Assembly: GCA_033032175.1 (NCBI GenBank)
Contig: CM065318.1
Coordinates: forward strand, 1,798,001-1,862,000
Length of the DNA: 64,000 nt
Direction: 5' to 3'
Origin: Saturnia japonica
Taxonomy: Eukaryota; Arthropoda; Insecta; Lepidoptera; Saturniidae
Shown here: positions 35,341-47,030 of the stretch, piece after piece
Position numbering within the stretch: position 1 is the first letter of the stretch
Layout of the letters: every line of letters begins with the position of its first letter
Made by a program: the position numbers and the translations under genes
The notes under the pieces: generated by a model
The model's input: only the letters and a program-made list of their open reading frames with translations
Told to the model about the DNA's origin: nothing
Databases searched by the model: none

Positions 35341-35919
35341 TTAAGTTTCAGGAACTTGATTTAGGCATTCATTCATTTGTAGTCCTTTATACAGATACGT
35401 CTGCAACTCATGCAGTTGGTGCAGGAGAATTTTTTCCAAAATATAAATTATCTAACAACTGTTAGTTAAAACATCACACTGGGAAAGTCAATCGTTTACA
35501 TGCTAATATATACTTACCCACATGCATTCATTAACCGTGTCCGTGACACATGTTGGTATGTATGGGAAACTAGGTACTTCCTAATTTAGCACAATACGTG
35601 GCTTTAGGCGAAATGATTCATTTGCTGAACATTCGTTACGTCTAAATTTCTGATTGCTCGTAAGACAATAAGGAATTAGGACTGAAGTACGATGTTAATT
35701 TACTCCTACATATAATACTTTCGTCTATTACAATGTTGCGTCAAGGGTATTATAGTATAGGAGTGTAAGGTAAAGGACCATGTCAAGCAGGTTTTACTTT
35801 TAAAAGGTCATTGTAGGGTGGATCATTATTTTAATGATAGTGATGTGTGAAAGTGACTCCCTTTGTATTTAAAAAGATTGATAATAGAGTTTATCGCTTT
35901 AATATTGACAGTTCATAAC

Positions 35920-36180
35920 TGCCTCATTAGCCTAGTGGTCCTAAACGTGACTGCTATGCTCGAGGTCCTAGGTTCGATTCTCAATTCAAGCAAAATGCAA
36001 ATGGAGTTTTCTATGAAATTCTCAATAGCGGCTTGGAGTTTGGCTTCGCGACCGATTAATGGCAATAGGCTCGCCCCCTATTACATGGAACCTAAAACAT
36101 ACCCGGCGAAGTGTGGGTGTACATCTCTGCATAACACTTCGGGGATACAGGCGTGATGGTATGTTATGTAACTTCATAGT
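35920..36180 (+). mobile_element. tRNA-derived SINE
   Basis: A TTAGCCTAGTGGT A-box-like motif (35927-35939) and a GGTTCGATTC B box (35971-35980) sit at promoter-like spacing. The sequence does not fold into a full tRNA and is followed by a non-tRNA body ending near 'gggatacaggcgtgatggta'. A tRNA-head SINE fits best. Confidence 0.65.
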
Positions 36181-37854
36181 TATGCATAGTGCGCTTGGCC
36201 CGCGTCGCGCAATTTATCATATGTTTTTTAGGTATGATTTCTTTGGTCGCGAATAATTTTGAATTCGTGATATCTTCTACGGTATTCATTTAAATTGAAA
36301 ACTGTAAATTACAATCTTAATCTACCTTAAATGTCCAAATTAACTAACTTATCTGGATAAAGATTAATACTGAATTGGAGAAAATGGCTTCGCAAATAAC
36401 GTAATATTCTTAATTATTATGTTGAAGATAAAAATGGTTACTGTGAGTCAACCTTAGGAGATAGACATATGCCATTGCGGACTCTTTTCTAGGCTTTTTG
36501 AAGAACTACAATTCTTTAGAACATTACTTTGATGTATTTCATAAGGTTACACCAGCGTAAGCCATGTAAGCGCCCGAAAATAATTTTTTGAGGACTTCAT
36601 TACAAATAATTGAATTTTTTTGTACTATACAAAATCTTAATTGGAATACATTGTATATATAAATCTTCAGTAAAAATTATCTAAATGTTAGTGAACACCG
36701 CATTAAAATTAGGTGCGTAGTTTAAGATCTAAGGGTACATAGGGACAGACAGCGGGATAGACACTTCATTTTATACTATATATAGAAGATAATTGTGATA
36801 AACTTTTTGCCTGCAAGGAAACTTCATACTAGACTAGTGATCATAAATTTCATGTCACTTATGCAATCAAAATTATCACTGCCTCTCTTAATTTCATACA
36901 CATACATACCATCACGCCTGTTTTCTAAATTTGATCACAGCACATAATATGTCTAATTTGACTCAGTTTATGAAATGGCATTTACCGAATTTGTATTGAA
37001 AAAAAAAAACCACATATGGGTCGTCCGCAAGGTCCTATTACGCTAACTGCTAAGTCGTGCGTACAGCGTGTTAACATTGCTATTTTAAGTAAAACAAACA
37101 TTGCCCAGGGTTAGACACATGTCCAATACGCGCTAGATATAATAGCTCCATTAAATTTGAATTCATATTTAAGATAAAAATATTAAATCCTGAATGTGAT
37201 GTTAATGCTGGTTCCTTTGTAAGTTTTTTTTCTAAGTTTTCTTAATATTAGTAATAATGACTTAATCTACCTATAACAGCGATCAACTCAGATTCTCATA
37301 ACTATAGAATATACATATACCTACTGCCCATCACAAACTAGATGTACTTTACTACCGCCATAGTAACACGCTTTAGGAGCATCGCGTTCAGAGATGTGCC
37401 GGTGTATAATCAATCAGAAAGAAAGAAAAAAGAAAAGACATTTATTTGTTACACACAAAAAACAAAATAAAATTACAAAATTAAAAAAAAATCGTTGAAA
37501 GAAAAAAAACTTAATAATTAATGAAATACATGTGTGTGCAGCAAATGGGCTTCGAGTCAGCATAATATATGCTGGAGGGGTTGAGTCCTCGAGCGCTTAT
37601 TTTCACTCATTGCCCAGAGAGTTATGTCTTGAGCTGTGTTTAAAATAAATAAATACTATGCATGAAGTGCAATCAGGGTGTAGTATGCCCGATTGGTTCG
37701 CGACCACCATGCATATGGTGATAAACTCTTCACATTGATTCTCTTTTAGTTTCCCACGATTCAGGATCAGCAATTTTATACCCAGCTACCCAGACGCTTG
37801 CAATCGGGCATGAGAGCGACAACCATTTTTTCTATCTTTATAGGTTTAGCGTTT

Positions 37855-37990
37855 TGGCCATAATCTCTCCTGATCTTAAGTGACGATGTGGCTCAAGATG
37901 TTAGCACGCTAAGCCTAGTGGAAGACAGACTGCCGAAACGCAATTCTTGGTGCTCGACGACAGATTCTCAACTTGAGGGTAGTAGTTACC
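37855..37990 (+). repeat. Interspersed repeat related to 60330-60560
   Basis: 'gccataatctctcctgatcttaagtgacga' and 'acgctaagcctagtggaaga' are shared. Confidence 0.6.
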
Positions 37991-38040
37991 GAAAAGCTCC
38001 TACTCATTTGCTGGCGTTTGAACTCCTACGAACGCTACCA

Positions 38041-38328
38041 TTAAGCTATCATTGCAACAAACGAAGGATTGACAATCTTTCTCAATATCAGACATAATTC
38101 GGTCACTTTCCCTTCACTCCCCGTGAAACTCTCCAGTAATCCTTCCAACACGTTCTCGAAGAATAGTGCGCGAGATAAGCCCATGTTTACTGAATTAACA
38201 AAAAAAACGGACAAAGGTTGCGTTGTACTATAAGAAACGAAGGAGATAAACACATCATCCGTTTCTAATCCTAGAATTACAGCTGAGAAGTATTGCCTCA
38301 CACAGTGAGTGAACTTTTTGACTGACAT
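38041..38328 (-). other. Open frame of 95 codons, unrecognised
   Basis: An ATG-started frame (MSVKKFTHCVRQYFSAVILG ... ENVLEGLLESFTGSEGKVTE ... SFVAMIA stop) with mixed, plausible codon use and a fairly protein-like composition (Phe/Val/Ser, one acidic helix-like stretch). It lies between ric-3 exons A and B on the same strand. I do not recognise the family. It could be a retro-copy, an unannotated exon or chance. Confidence 0.3.
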
Positions 38329-40635
38329 TGTTTTATCAATGTAAATATTACATCTTTCAACTCTGTTATCGCTGAGAATTATACCCGCCTATCCACTTTT
38401 TTATCCATGATGGTAGACAACATGATCAACACAAGCGATAGGTACTATAAACGATATATGAAAATTTTATCATAAACAAATATTATCTGCAAAACAAATT
38501 GCAACGAATGCATCATAATATAAACCTCGAAAAATAATAAGAAAAAAATTATTCTGAACTCGAAGTTGATATAACACCAGCTTCAGTAAAATACAGAGAT
38601 AAGTCAGCAATTAAAAAAAAATACAATGAGCAAAAATAATTGTTAAATGAACTGAGAACTTATTGTTGAAGAATCTTACATTGAACGTTCTAAAAGCAAA
38701 ACGATTTCGAACATATGTTACGACATTGACTGTAATATCCACTAATTTCAAAGCAAATAACAGACAAGCTAAAGTCTTGTAAGTTGCGGCGTCCGCGTGA
38801 CCTCAGCATGTGACAATGTGACGTTAAACACTTTTGTTCTTAGCGCTTAGAGGCTGCAGAACGGGTCTTACTTGAATCGCCACCTCCTATTTGTGAAAGC
38901 TGACGTCTTTATTTTACATTTAGCGGGTCCGTGACAGAAAATAATACACACGAGTCAGTTAAATGTTCATAAAGACTTGAGATAAATTGGACAAGCCTGT
39001 CAAGTTTCCTAAAATGTACAAGAGGCTAAAACATAACTAGATTCCGAGGCAAAGTCGCAAGAAATCAACGAAAGTTTGCAAACAAACTCTGCATACATTG
39101 TTCATCGTGGTTTTTAAGGTCAACATATTTAGAATACAAAATTCGAAGACCCAGATATAGCTCACTTTGAAAAAAATTTGGATTCTCTGGAAGGGCGTAC
39201 ATTTTTTAATTTTTATTCATTCATTTGCCAAGACCTTGTTATTTATTCGTATATAAATACTATTAATTTCTCTATTATTTATAGATTCATCTTCTGTATG
39301 TAACACAAAATCAATGATCCTAGGCGCATGCCTCATCTTTTTATGTTTCAAATGTCGCTGAAGACAAGTAAATACATTAATTTTAGACGTAGAATTACTT
39401 ACTCCGTTTGATTCCTGTATTGTTAATAGAGTCCTCACCCAGATTAAGCAAAGGTTTATTTTCGTGGACTGGGTGATACATCATGTTTTAGTTCCTCGTA
39501 TCACGGACCCACAGCATAGGAATTAAATATACAGATACCACTCGAATATACATACCTAGCGATACCCACTGAGTTGGGAGAAAAAATAGCAAAGGAACAT
39601 GGTGATAGATAATTTTTTACTTTATATTCTGTTAGCAAGCACCTGTCGGAGGTATCAGCATTTAGAGTTCTTTCTCTTAGTTTAACGTGCCTCCATATTC
39701 GGCTACAAATGCGTTTAACTCGTAAAAAAAACTATTGTATATTTTGTAAAGATGAAAGAATGCTTTCGTCCGAACTAAAGCTAAATTTACTTGTGCATAC
39801 GTAAACACATACACGAAATGCACGTCAACGATGAGATTTTGTTTTGAAACGGAAACGTTAACCGCTTCCATTGCAACTATTAATGTTAAGGGTTCTTTGA
39901 TGTTTCAATATTGTTTTATGTATGAAGGTTCAAATAATAAACTTGTCACGCTGAACACTACTGGTTTATTAATCAGATGCGGATTAAGTACTTGCGGGAC
40001 ATTTGGTAAATGTTACCAGTAAGATAGAAGGTCCTAAGTTTTCTACAAAATTTTACAAGCTTTGAAGCTTTAGACTGGGATCCGAAACATTTCCTACTAA
40101 TGCTATATTATGGCCCTGATAAGACCTATGACTTAATACACTAGAAAAAGGTAATTGGTAAAGCGTGTATAAATAGAACTTAACATAAAGGCCAATATAT
40201 ATTTCTAATGAGTTATTGAAATCATCGTAGATCAAAATTTTAATTAGTATTATATATAGGAATTTTGAGGTGAAAATATACACAAATCGTAGGTAAATAT
40301 ATAAGTCACGTAGTTGCTATTTCAAATTGAATTAATGCGTAATAATGGAGAAATGTAACAATTCTTGGATTGTTTAACTTTTATGTAATTCTACAGACAA
40401 CGAAACTTTCGTGAATTATCCACGCATTTCAAAATCTTTTGACTCAGTCATTTGAACAAACTTAGTAATATTACGTGTACACACAAATAATGTTCATGCT
40501 TGTTAGTTTTAATCACTTTAAGATATAAGTAAGTACTTGTTAAAATTCACACATAGCCATAAAAGCATCAAAATCAAAAAAATCGGTTGTAAGTCTGTCA
40601 GTACTATGAGTTTTATCATAAACAGTAGCACTAAC

Positions 40636-40947
40636 TGTCTTGTATTTTCCAAGAATTTACTGCTAGATGTGGACCATAACTCCAGGGTGCTACACCGAAA
40701 TGTTCCTTCAGACATGTACTATTACTGTCCTTCATTGTCTCGATCAGAATCTTCGAGGTCTTGCCTACGTTCTCCGTTCTTTTCAGGAACACTGCTATGT
40801 CCATGCCGCATGTGTCGTTAACCGCTTTACGGCACTGGGTCGCTGCATAAGGCGACAGCTTGCCGTTCACGTGGACGGCTGAACTGCACACCTCGTTGAT
40901 CAGCTCCAATACGGCTAGCTCCGTCTCGAACATGACTTCACAGCATC
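40636..40947 (-). CDS. ric-3: ric-3 exon A, cysteine-rich luminal cassette
   Basis: The acceptor is TAATTCACAG before GATGCTGTG. With the G left by exon 1 it reads G-CCEVMFETELAVLELINEVC, then LSPYAATQCRKAVNDTCGMD, AVFLKRTENVGKTSK and SNSTCLKEHFGVAPWSYGPH. There are six cysteines and two N-glycosylation sequons (NDT, NST), fitting a lumen-exposed domain between the membrane segments. The donor GACA|gttagt makes the exon 312 nt, phase 1 in and out, so it joins exon B (D-T-VKQERP) and can be skipped in frame. Other GT sites occur at 40661/40660 (GCA|gtaaat, phase 0, would join exon C directly), 40675 and 40696. The in-frame TAG at 40631 falls inside the presumed donor. Confidence 0.75.
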
Positions 40948-41319
40948 CTGTGAATTAGCTCATTTTTTTGGATTTTTTTATTACAGGGAAAACCTTAAAA
41001 TGTATCCTGATCAAGTTTTCAATTGCTAAAAATACCGGCCAATACTAAAAATACGCAAATAATAAGAGTTACTATTACAAACAATACAATCTTTGTAGTT
41101 AAAACAAAAAAGAACGCGTTTTAGAGATAGTTTCTTTAAATCAGTTCAGAAACCTTTGTAAGTTTATACTCTCCATAGCCGAAGGTTGGTCCTGCGTCTT
41201 AAAAGCTGGACCGGCTGTCGATTTTCACTCACACCAACACCGCCTTATAATGATGATCGACTTTGTGATCTAGCATGTCAGGGTACAGCTATTACTGCAT
41301 TTAAAGTGCAGTTACTTAC

Positions 41320-41420
41320 AGTTTCCTCATGGTAGATTCTGATCTCTTGGCTGTCACTGCTGTTAATCAGCCGTGCTTTCAATCTACCATTTATGACATT
41401 AAGATAAAATAACATTTTAA
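41320..41420 (-). CDS. Candidate extra ric-3 exon (101 nt), uncertain
   Basis: A pyrimidine-rich acceptor (CTTAATTTGTAG) precedes TT AAA ATG TTA. The frame KMLFYLNVINGRLKARLINS then SDSQEIRIYHEET ends exactly at ACT|gtaagt, a consensus donor. Phase 1 in and 0 out would fit between exons 1 and C. It contains an NSS sequon. No homology is recognised, so it may be an unrelated nested exon or chance. Confidence 0.25.
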
Positions 41421-42511
41421 CTACAAATTAAGCGGAAATTCGGGAGGCGATTAGGACCATTCGAGAATAAATAATTCCAACTTTATCCCGGGATAAAATG
41501 ACACTAGAGCAAATATTTAGCAAGGCCATGTTCTTATGTTTCGATTTTTCTTTTATAAATTAATTATTATACTACCTACTAAAATTGCCCAGTTTTTACA
41601 CACCCATAAAACAAATTTCACAAATATAAAAAAAGTCATCTATACATTAGTCCTGAAAGAAATAATTAAAACCGCTTAGGTGGAGGAAACAAGGGTATAC
41701 GAAATTATGATTTCATCAATTTTACATAGTAAATGTGAGCTGCTCTGCAATTATCTTTATATTCTGCCGCACGGGGACAGAGCAACAGCAATAGATTTCC
41801 GTTAATACTCATTCTTAAAATGTCTTGCTGACCACATTTCTTCGTAAAATAATTAAGTATAAAAATATTACACTGTTTAAATATAGCAAAGAACATAATA
41901 TTAACTATCATGTTAAATATTTTTCCGTTACTGTTATAAATAGGTAAAATGACTTATCACTTTCACAGATAATATATGGAAAACCTGTCAAAATTTAAAA
42001 ATTATTCCCCAAATAAAGTTATCTGGCAATTGAAAGATCTGGCATAAAATAAATACCTATCTATATACCTAATAATAATTAAAATTAATATTATGTAGGT
42101 ACATAGGCATTCCAGTGACTTTGTAAAAATTATTTTTACTGCTTAAAGTTACTAAAGGAATTATGATAACAAATATTTAATTACATTTCCAATATTACAG
42201 TGTACAAAGTAATGGAAACAGTTTAAAATATTTTTTCCTTGTATATAATTATGATAACCTCAGGGCAGGAAACATGTATATAGGTACATAAAAATATTTA
42301 ATGGTATTTTATAATTATCCTGAGACTTTTTTAACTTTAATACAACTATGTACTTTCAATGTAGAATTTTCAACAGTGAGAGTGGAAGGAATCATTTATG
42401 GTAGGTACAGTCTTTAAGATTTATTAACACTCATGTAGCCATGCTGAGGAAGAGTTTTTTTTTTTTTTTCTTAGGGTCTGTTCCCACTGACACAGTCGAA
42501 GCGTCTTCACC

Positions 42512-42686
42512 CGACATGTAGGTACTTACAATATTGAACTCTATGTCCAATACATAACATACAAATTTGTACAATGAAAATAAAATAATGTGCAGCAAAT
42601 GAATTCACAATCATTTATATTTTTTCTTTATACAAATTTGTATATTAGTTAATGGACATAGAACTCAATATTGTAAGTACATGTCG
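42512..42686. repeat. Long inverted repeat with about 55-bp arms
   Basis: The left arm CGACATGTAGGTACTTACAA... (to about 42572) pairs with the right arm from 42631, ending ...TTGTAAGTACATGTCG at 42686, with small mismatches and a loop of about 58 bases. No coding content. It resembles a palindromic MITE. Confidence 0.8.
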
Positions 42687-42689
42687 CAG

Positions 42690-44345
42690 GGCTTTGATTT
42701 GAGTCTGGGCCAGAGAGAATTGACCCTTGTAGCCATAATTGTAATTTGACCTATAAAATGATCATCCCTGGATTATACTTCCGCAAACAAATATAGTAGA
42801 TATTTCTCCATTATCAACCAAACCATAGGTTCTTTAATTTATTTAGCCAACACCCACTTTGTTAATAAAGAAAATATCTGGTCCCTCCCACATTTTTGAG
42901 TTTGGTACTAGGTATCTGTAGCACATCTTAAAAACATCTAAATTAAACAAAAGCACATTAGGAATAAAGGATTAAATTAATATTGTATTTATAGTACTTA
43001 TATAATTTTAAATTGAAAAATGGGGGGTTCTAATTCTGTAGAACTATGTCAATGGTATGAGAAAAACATGATTTCTTTCATCAATTTTTAATCTACCCAC
43101 ATCCCCTAGACTGCCTATTGTCCCCTAATTTTCCTCCCTGAAAGACAGATCAAAACTAACTATATTATACTGTTTATGACATTCATTTTCAGACTTGTCA
43201 ATCTAAGTACATTATCATTCTATATGGAAAGAGAGATTATTTATTACAAATGCATTAATTTTATTTAAATAATATATTTTATGCAGGCTTTAATACACAT
43301 TTCTAATGAAATATTTAAATAACTTTTGATTCCTGAGTAGGTATTAATTCAAAAAAATATTAACAATGTGGCAAAAGCTGTATTATCTGTAGGCATGATA
43401 ACACAGTACCTACTTAACACTCAAATTTTATCACAAATATAAACTTTTTTTATCTCTCTTTTCCTATAAATATAATTAAGTATATATATTTATTTATTTA
43501 TACCTTTTTGTCTTTATATTTACTTATTTAACCATTTGTACATTTATCGGTGATGATGTTATATAATTTATATTTTCTGGAAGGAAATATTACCCAACTT
43601 TTAAAACTTATAAATCTGAAAGAAATTATTTTACATATAGATTTTTTTCTTACATTTTTAGTACTGTATGAATAAACTGTTAATTCATTTTAACATTATT
43701 TAATGAATTAGGTAATATTTTCAATTAGTAATATGTTGATTATCTACATGGACAGTGATTGCTTGAAAAGTAAATTAGAATCATCTTGAATTTTAAAATT
43801 AGTATTGGGTTAGGAGTTAGTTTTTTTTATACCATAATGGTGGTAAGCAAGCATGTGGTCCACCTAAAAGTATGCTTTCACCACAGTTTTTGGACACTTG
43901 CAACACCAGAAGCATCACAAGTGTGTTGCAGACTCTAATTTTTTTTTTTTTTTTTTAAGTACATTAATTTGTTAGTCATATAATCCAGATTTAAATATTT
44001 AAATAAGTACCTATAATATTTTAAACTAGCTTCTATAGTGCATTGTAATGAATATTTACTCATTTTTATTTCACTGTTCCATTTATAATATTCAGTAATT
44101 TACCAATATCATAAGGAAGGAAATTAAGTATGTAATAGATACTTCGCATGACTTTTTTCTAAAAAAAAACAACATTTTGATGAATTCTATTGTAAATATC
44201 ACTGTATTGTATATTGTTATATCTACCACAAAATTTATACATGTAGAAATTAAGTAAATGACATTTTATATATTTTTATAGTAAGTAAATTCATAGGAAA
44301 TTCTAATTATGAATAGTGAAAATTTGAGTGCAAGCGGCGCGTAAG
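42690..44345. other. Intron 1 remainder: AT-rich, no gene seen
   Basis: Low-complexity A/T sequence with poly-T runs (43940-43956) and TTTATTTA tracts. I could support no repeat family or exon here. Confidence 0.5.
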
Positions 44346-44408
44346 ATCACGCGTGTTTCAAGTCCACCGATATTGACATTGAGCTAATGTTAAAAATACC
44401 GCCGTTAC

Positions 44409-44565
44409 CTGCCTCCCGGTCGAACTCGTTCGGCTTCAGCTGGTCCCGCGTATGGCCCAAGATCAACGGCGCAAGTATCCTGGGCCAGAGCACAGCGAAA
44501 CACCCCACAACAATCACTAAAACGAACATCGTCTTCCTCGGTCCCAACACCTCCTCGTTCGCCAT
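44409..44565 (-). CDS. ric-3: ric-3 exon 1, start codon and first membrane segment
   Basis: ATG at 44563-44565 opens MANEEVLGPRKTMFVLVIVV, then GCFAVLWPRILAPLILGHTR and DQLKPNEFDREA; the donor is GAGGCAG|gtaacg, leaving one base (phase 1). The KT-FVLVIVVGCFAVLWP core is the hallmark N-terminal hydrophobic segment of invertebrate RIC-3, a membrane anchor or signal-anchor of the ER. Without splicing the frame would stop at 44347. The region upstream is GC-richer than the introns, as expected for a 5' leader. Confidence 0.92.
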
Positions 44566-45090
44566 TCTATCGTAGTTATTTCGTTATCGTTTTTCGTCAC
44601 GCACGTACACAGCCCGTCACACACTACGGGTACATTGCCGTGTATGATAAAAATAAATTCTCCCGACATACGGCGCTTGAAGAAAGCGCCCTGTGACAGC
44701 TGTCAGATGCGCCCTCTCCCGGCGATAAACTTTACGGGAGCGATCCGAATTTTCGTATTACGGGAGCGTCCGTCCATAGTGAAATTGCAGAAAGCCGGTG
44801 GATTGAGCTGGCTCGAAGTGACACAGCCGTATATCAACTTTAAACAGCTATGCCGACTTCTTGCCTTCCCAGCCACCGGCTCGGCTTCATTTGGTTGAAA
44901 TCGGTGCGGTACACTAATATAGTTCAAATATTGACAGTGTGAATTACTATAGTTTGGCGGGCGAGCGTACGGCGCTCGGTGGGCAGAACTCGGAACAATA
45001 TGCCTTTGCGCGGAGGCGGCGCCGGCTAATAACCCGTCCCCACCGCGATGAGGACCACACGCGCCCTGGTGAATACTAATTAGACACTAT
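44566..45090 (-). promoter_or_regulatory. Probable 5' leader and promoter region of ric-3
   Basis: GC- and CpG-rich sequence upstream of the start codon, strongest at 44945-45075 ('ggcgggcgagcgtacggcgc', 'cggaggcggcgccggct'), in contrast with the intron DNA. A palindromic TGACAGCTGTCA lies at 44694-44705. No TATA box was convincingly identified; the transcription start is not located. Confidence 0.4.
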
Positions 45091-45383
45091 GAGTAGGTAC
45101 TTCACACGTGTGGCTCGTGAAAAAGTTCCTAAGCTGCGTTAACCTTTGATTGTCATGCGTTTTGATAAATTCAAAAGCTTAGAATGCAAGAGCATGGCAC
45201 AGCGCGTCTCCTACGCAATGATGACATAGCGGGTTAGCCACATAGTATGACCCGGTCGTACAAACAATTGCTCGAATGAATGTGAAATATTTACGCATTT
45301 TTACCTCCTAAGATACGAAGTAAAGTTTACCGCACAACTGGTGGTGATAAAACAGATTACAGTTGATTTTGTCGCTCCTTGTT

Positions 45384-45615
45384 TTTGAAGTGAGAACTTC
45401 TTTAGTACCGTTGTTATATGAAACTCGATGAAACGAAAGAGAGACAAACCCAAAAGGTACATCTAAGTGGTATAGGATTTAACCTACGAGAGAATGAGAT
45501 ATAATACATTATACAGTGTTTCCTATTATCTCTGTCTCCTTTTTGTACGTGTGTGTGCATCTGCGTTTTACGAAGCCTAGGGTAAAGGTGTCATAACCAG
45601 CGTGGTGTATCATTG
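45384..45615 (+). repeat. Interspersed repeat family D copy (short form)
   Basis: Same ends as 26262-26755 but without its central 250 bases. Confidence 0.65.
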
Positions 45616-46154
45616 ATGTTTGCCGTTTATGTGAATATTTGTATCTTTTCTAAAGATTTCACTTCGACTGCGTGCAGTACACAAGTTTGTTTTATTTATT
45701 TACGTATTTGTGTAACGTTCAAAATCTAAAGTTTAATAAAGTTTTTTTTTAATTTATTACCTTCTAGAGACTAGAGATAATATCGATGATATGTGTTCGA
45801 AGGTGCTAAAGAAGTACATACATACCTAATTATGATTGACTTTCAAGGTGACGGAAGATCCATTTGATAAATAATTTAATTGATACTTCGATCCTTGGCC
45901 ACAGATTTTGGAAGCACCTAGCTATTTTTACGTAGAAATAGGAAATGAAGCTATTAGGTAATTAGTTGAGTCTCGTGCAATAATTTTGTATCAAATACCA
46001 GTGCCAAAATTAGGGGAAAACAACAGGTTGCTTCAGCCCCGTGACCCTTTTACGAAGGCCTCAACAATACAAGTTGAAAAAGAAAAAAAAATGGGATTCA
46101 CAAAGTACTTTATTTTACATCTAATGAAATAATTGATGAATAATTCCAGGCCGC

Positions 46155-46440
46155 AATTCCCGTAGACCATGTAAAGTGTTGTAGGTATAGTAAATTTGTG
46201 TGTAAGGGCTAACCAGGAGGGCTGGTCCTCCACGCCACTTTGCAAACCAGTCCGGACCGGCACATTTCCTCATCAAGGTCAACAATTTACAACAATAATA
46301 TTGAAATCCACAGTTTCACACAACCGACACACTTCCCTATAATCCACGTGCTCACAAAATCTCCAAAAAGCACTTAAATTCCAAAAGGTTTTAATACGAC
46401 CCACGCGTCGCTGTATCATTCACAAGACTACTTTGACCAA
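46155..46440 (+). repeat. Interspersed repeat, partner of 31015-31350
   Basis: 'gtagaccatgtaaagtgttg' and 'acaaaatctccaaaaagcac' match the first copy. Confidence 0.5.
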
Positions 46441-46829
46441 ATTATATCGAGCAAACGCCAGTGGTAGTAATTTTTATTCCTACCCGCATCTATAAGGCAG
46501 TGTAAAACAACGCAACATGACTTCCTCTGCCTAGATTTAATTATTTATTTTTCAACAACGGGTGAAACTGTAGAGTGCTACTAGTATTAATTACGTTATT
46601 TTTTATCCAGGTATATGAGCTCCGTGAAGACGCCACGACGCCACAAAAACACGTAATTGAATTAAAAATAATCGGTCAAGTTGCGAGTAGAACTCGCACC
46701 CTGAGGGTTCTGAACTTATTAAATTACTTACCATAAACTATTGACCATTTTAAATACACATACGAAGTGCCGAAGTATAAGAGACTGTATAGAGATCCAA
46801 ACATCCAAACATCTAAGAATCCTCTTACT

Positions 46830-47030
46830 AATTTTTACCCTTGAAGAAATAGGCAATCAAATAAAAAGAAAGCTAACCAAAAACGGCTATGCGGTTAACT
46901 TTTATGTGGTAGAAGTGGGAGCGAGAGGTCCAGCGAAATCTCTCTATAACTTGTTAAAAGACCTCGGCCTGTCGAGAACTGCAGTAAGTTCTAGTTTAGA
47001 ACGGGTATCTAAAGCAGCATTAACCGTGTA
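46830..47030 (+). pseudogene. Non-LTR retrotransposon C-terminal fragment
   Basis: The frame reads GNQIKRKLTKNGYAVNFYVV then EVGARGPAKSLYNLLKDLGL and SRTAVSSSLERVSKAA. The VEVGARG...SLY-LL--LGLSR pattern is one I associate with C-termini of insect non-LTR polyproteins with a restriction-like endonuclease. Only this part is present. Confidence 0.5.

Larger units (their letters stand above)
119..44565 (-). other. ric-3: ric-3 gene (whole coding span, at least 13 exons)
   Basis: RIC-3 is an endoplasmic-reticulum membrane chaperone that promotes folding, assembly and surface delivery of nicotinic acetylcholine receptors (known for the family). The sequence shows the family layout: an N-terminal hydrophobic segment ending in GCFAVLWP, a luminal and proline-rich linker, a second hydrophobic segment with VMPIYT, a coiled-coil starting DVELEALRARLAETE, and a long acidic, low-complexity C-terminal part. 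Each exon below has an AG acceptor and GT donor. Coding lengths (157, 312, 125, 138, 106, 92, 80, 744, 102, 123, 73, 56, 133, 14) keep one open frame except between exons E and F. The ATG at 44563-44565 starts the conserved N-terminus and the stop lies at 119-121. The gene is large because of repeat-filled introns; the biggest is about 16 kb. Exact splice choices are inferred without transcript data. Confidence 0.9.

Noticed and set aside
35971..35980. B-box-like GGTTCGATTC as a tRNA gene
   Set aside because: The surrounding sequence does not give paired acceptor and anticodon stems; a SINE is a better fit.
40631..40933. Separate small secreted protein gene of about 100 codons
   Set aside because: It lacks its own signal peptide at the first ATG, begins at a splice acceptor in phase with ric-3 exon 1, and its stop lies in a donor site.
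44635..44927. Open frames on both strands upstream of ric-3
   Set aside because: They arise from GC-rich promoter DNA, have no recognisable motifs, and overlap each other in opposite directions.
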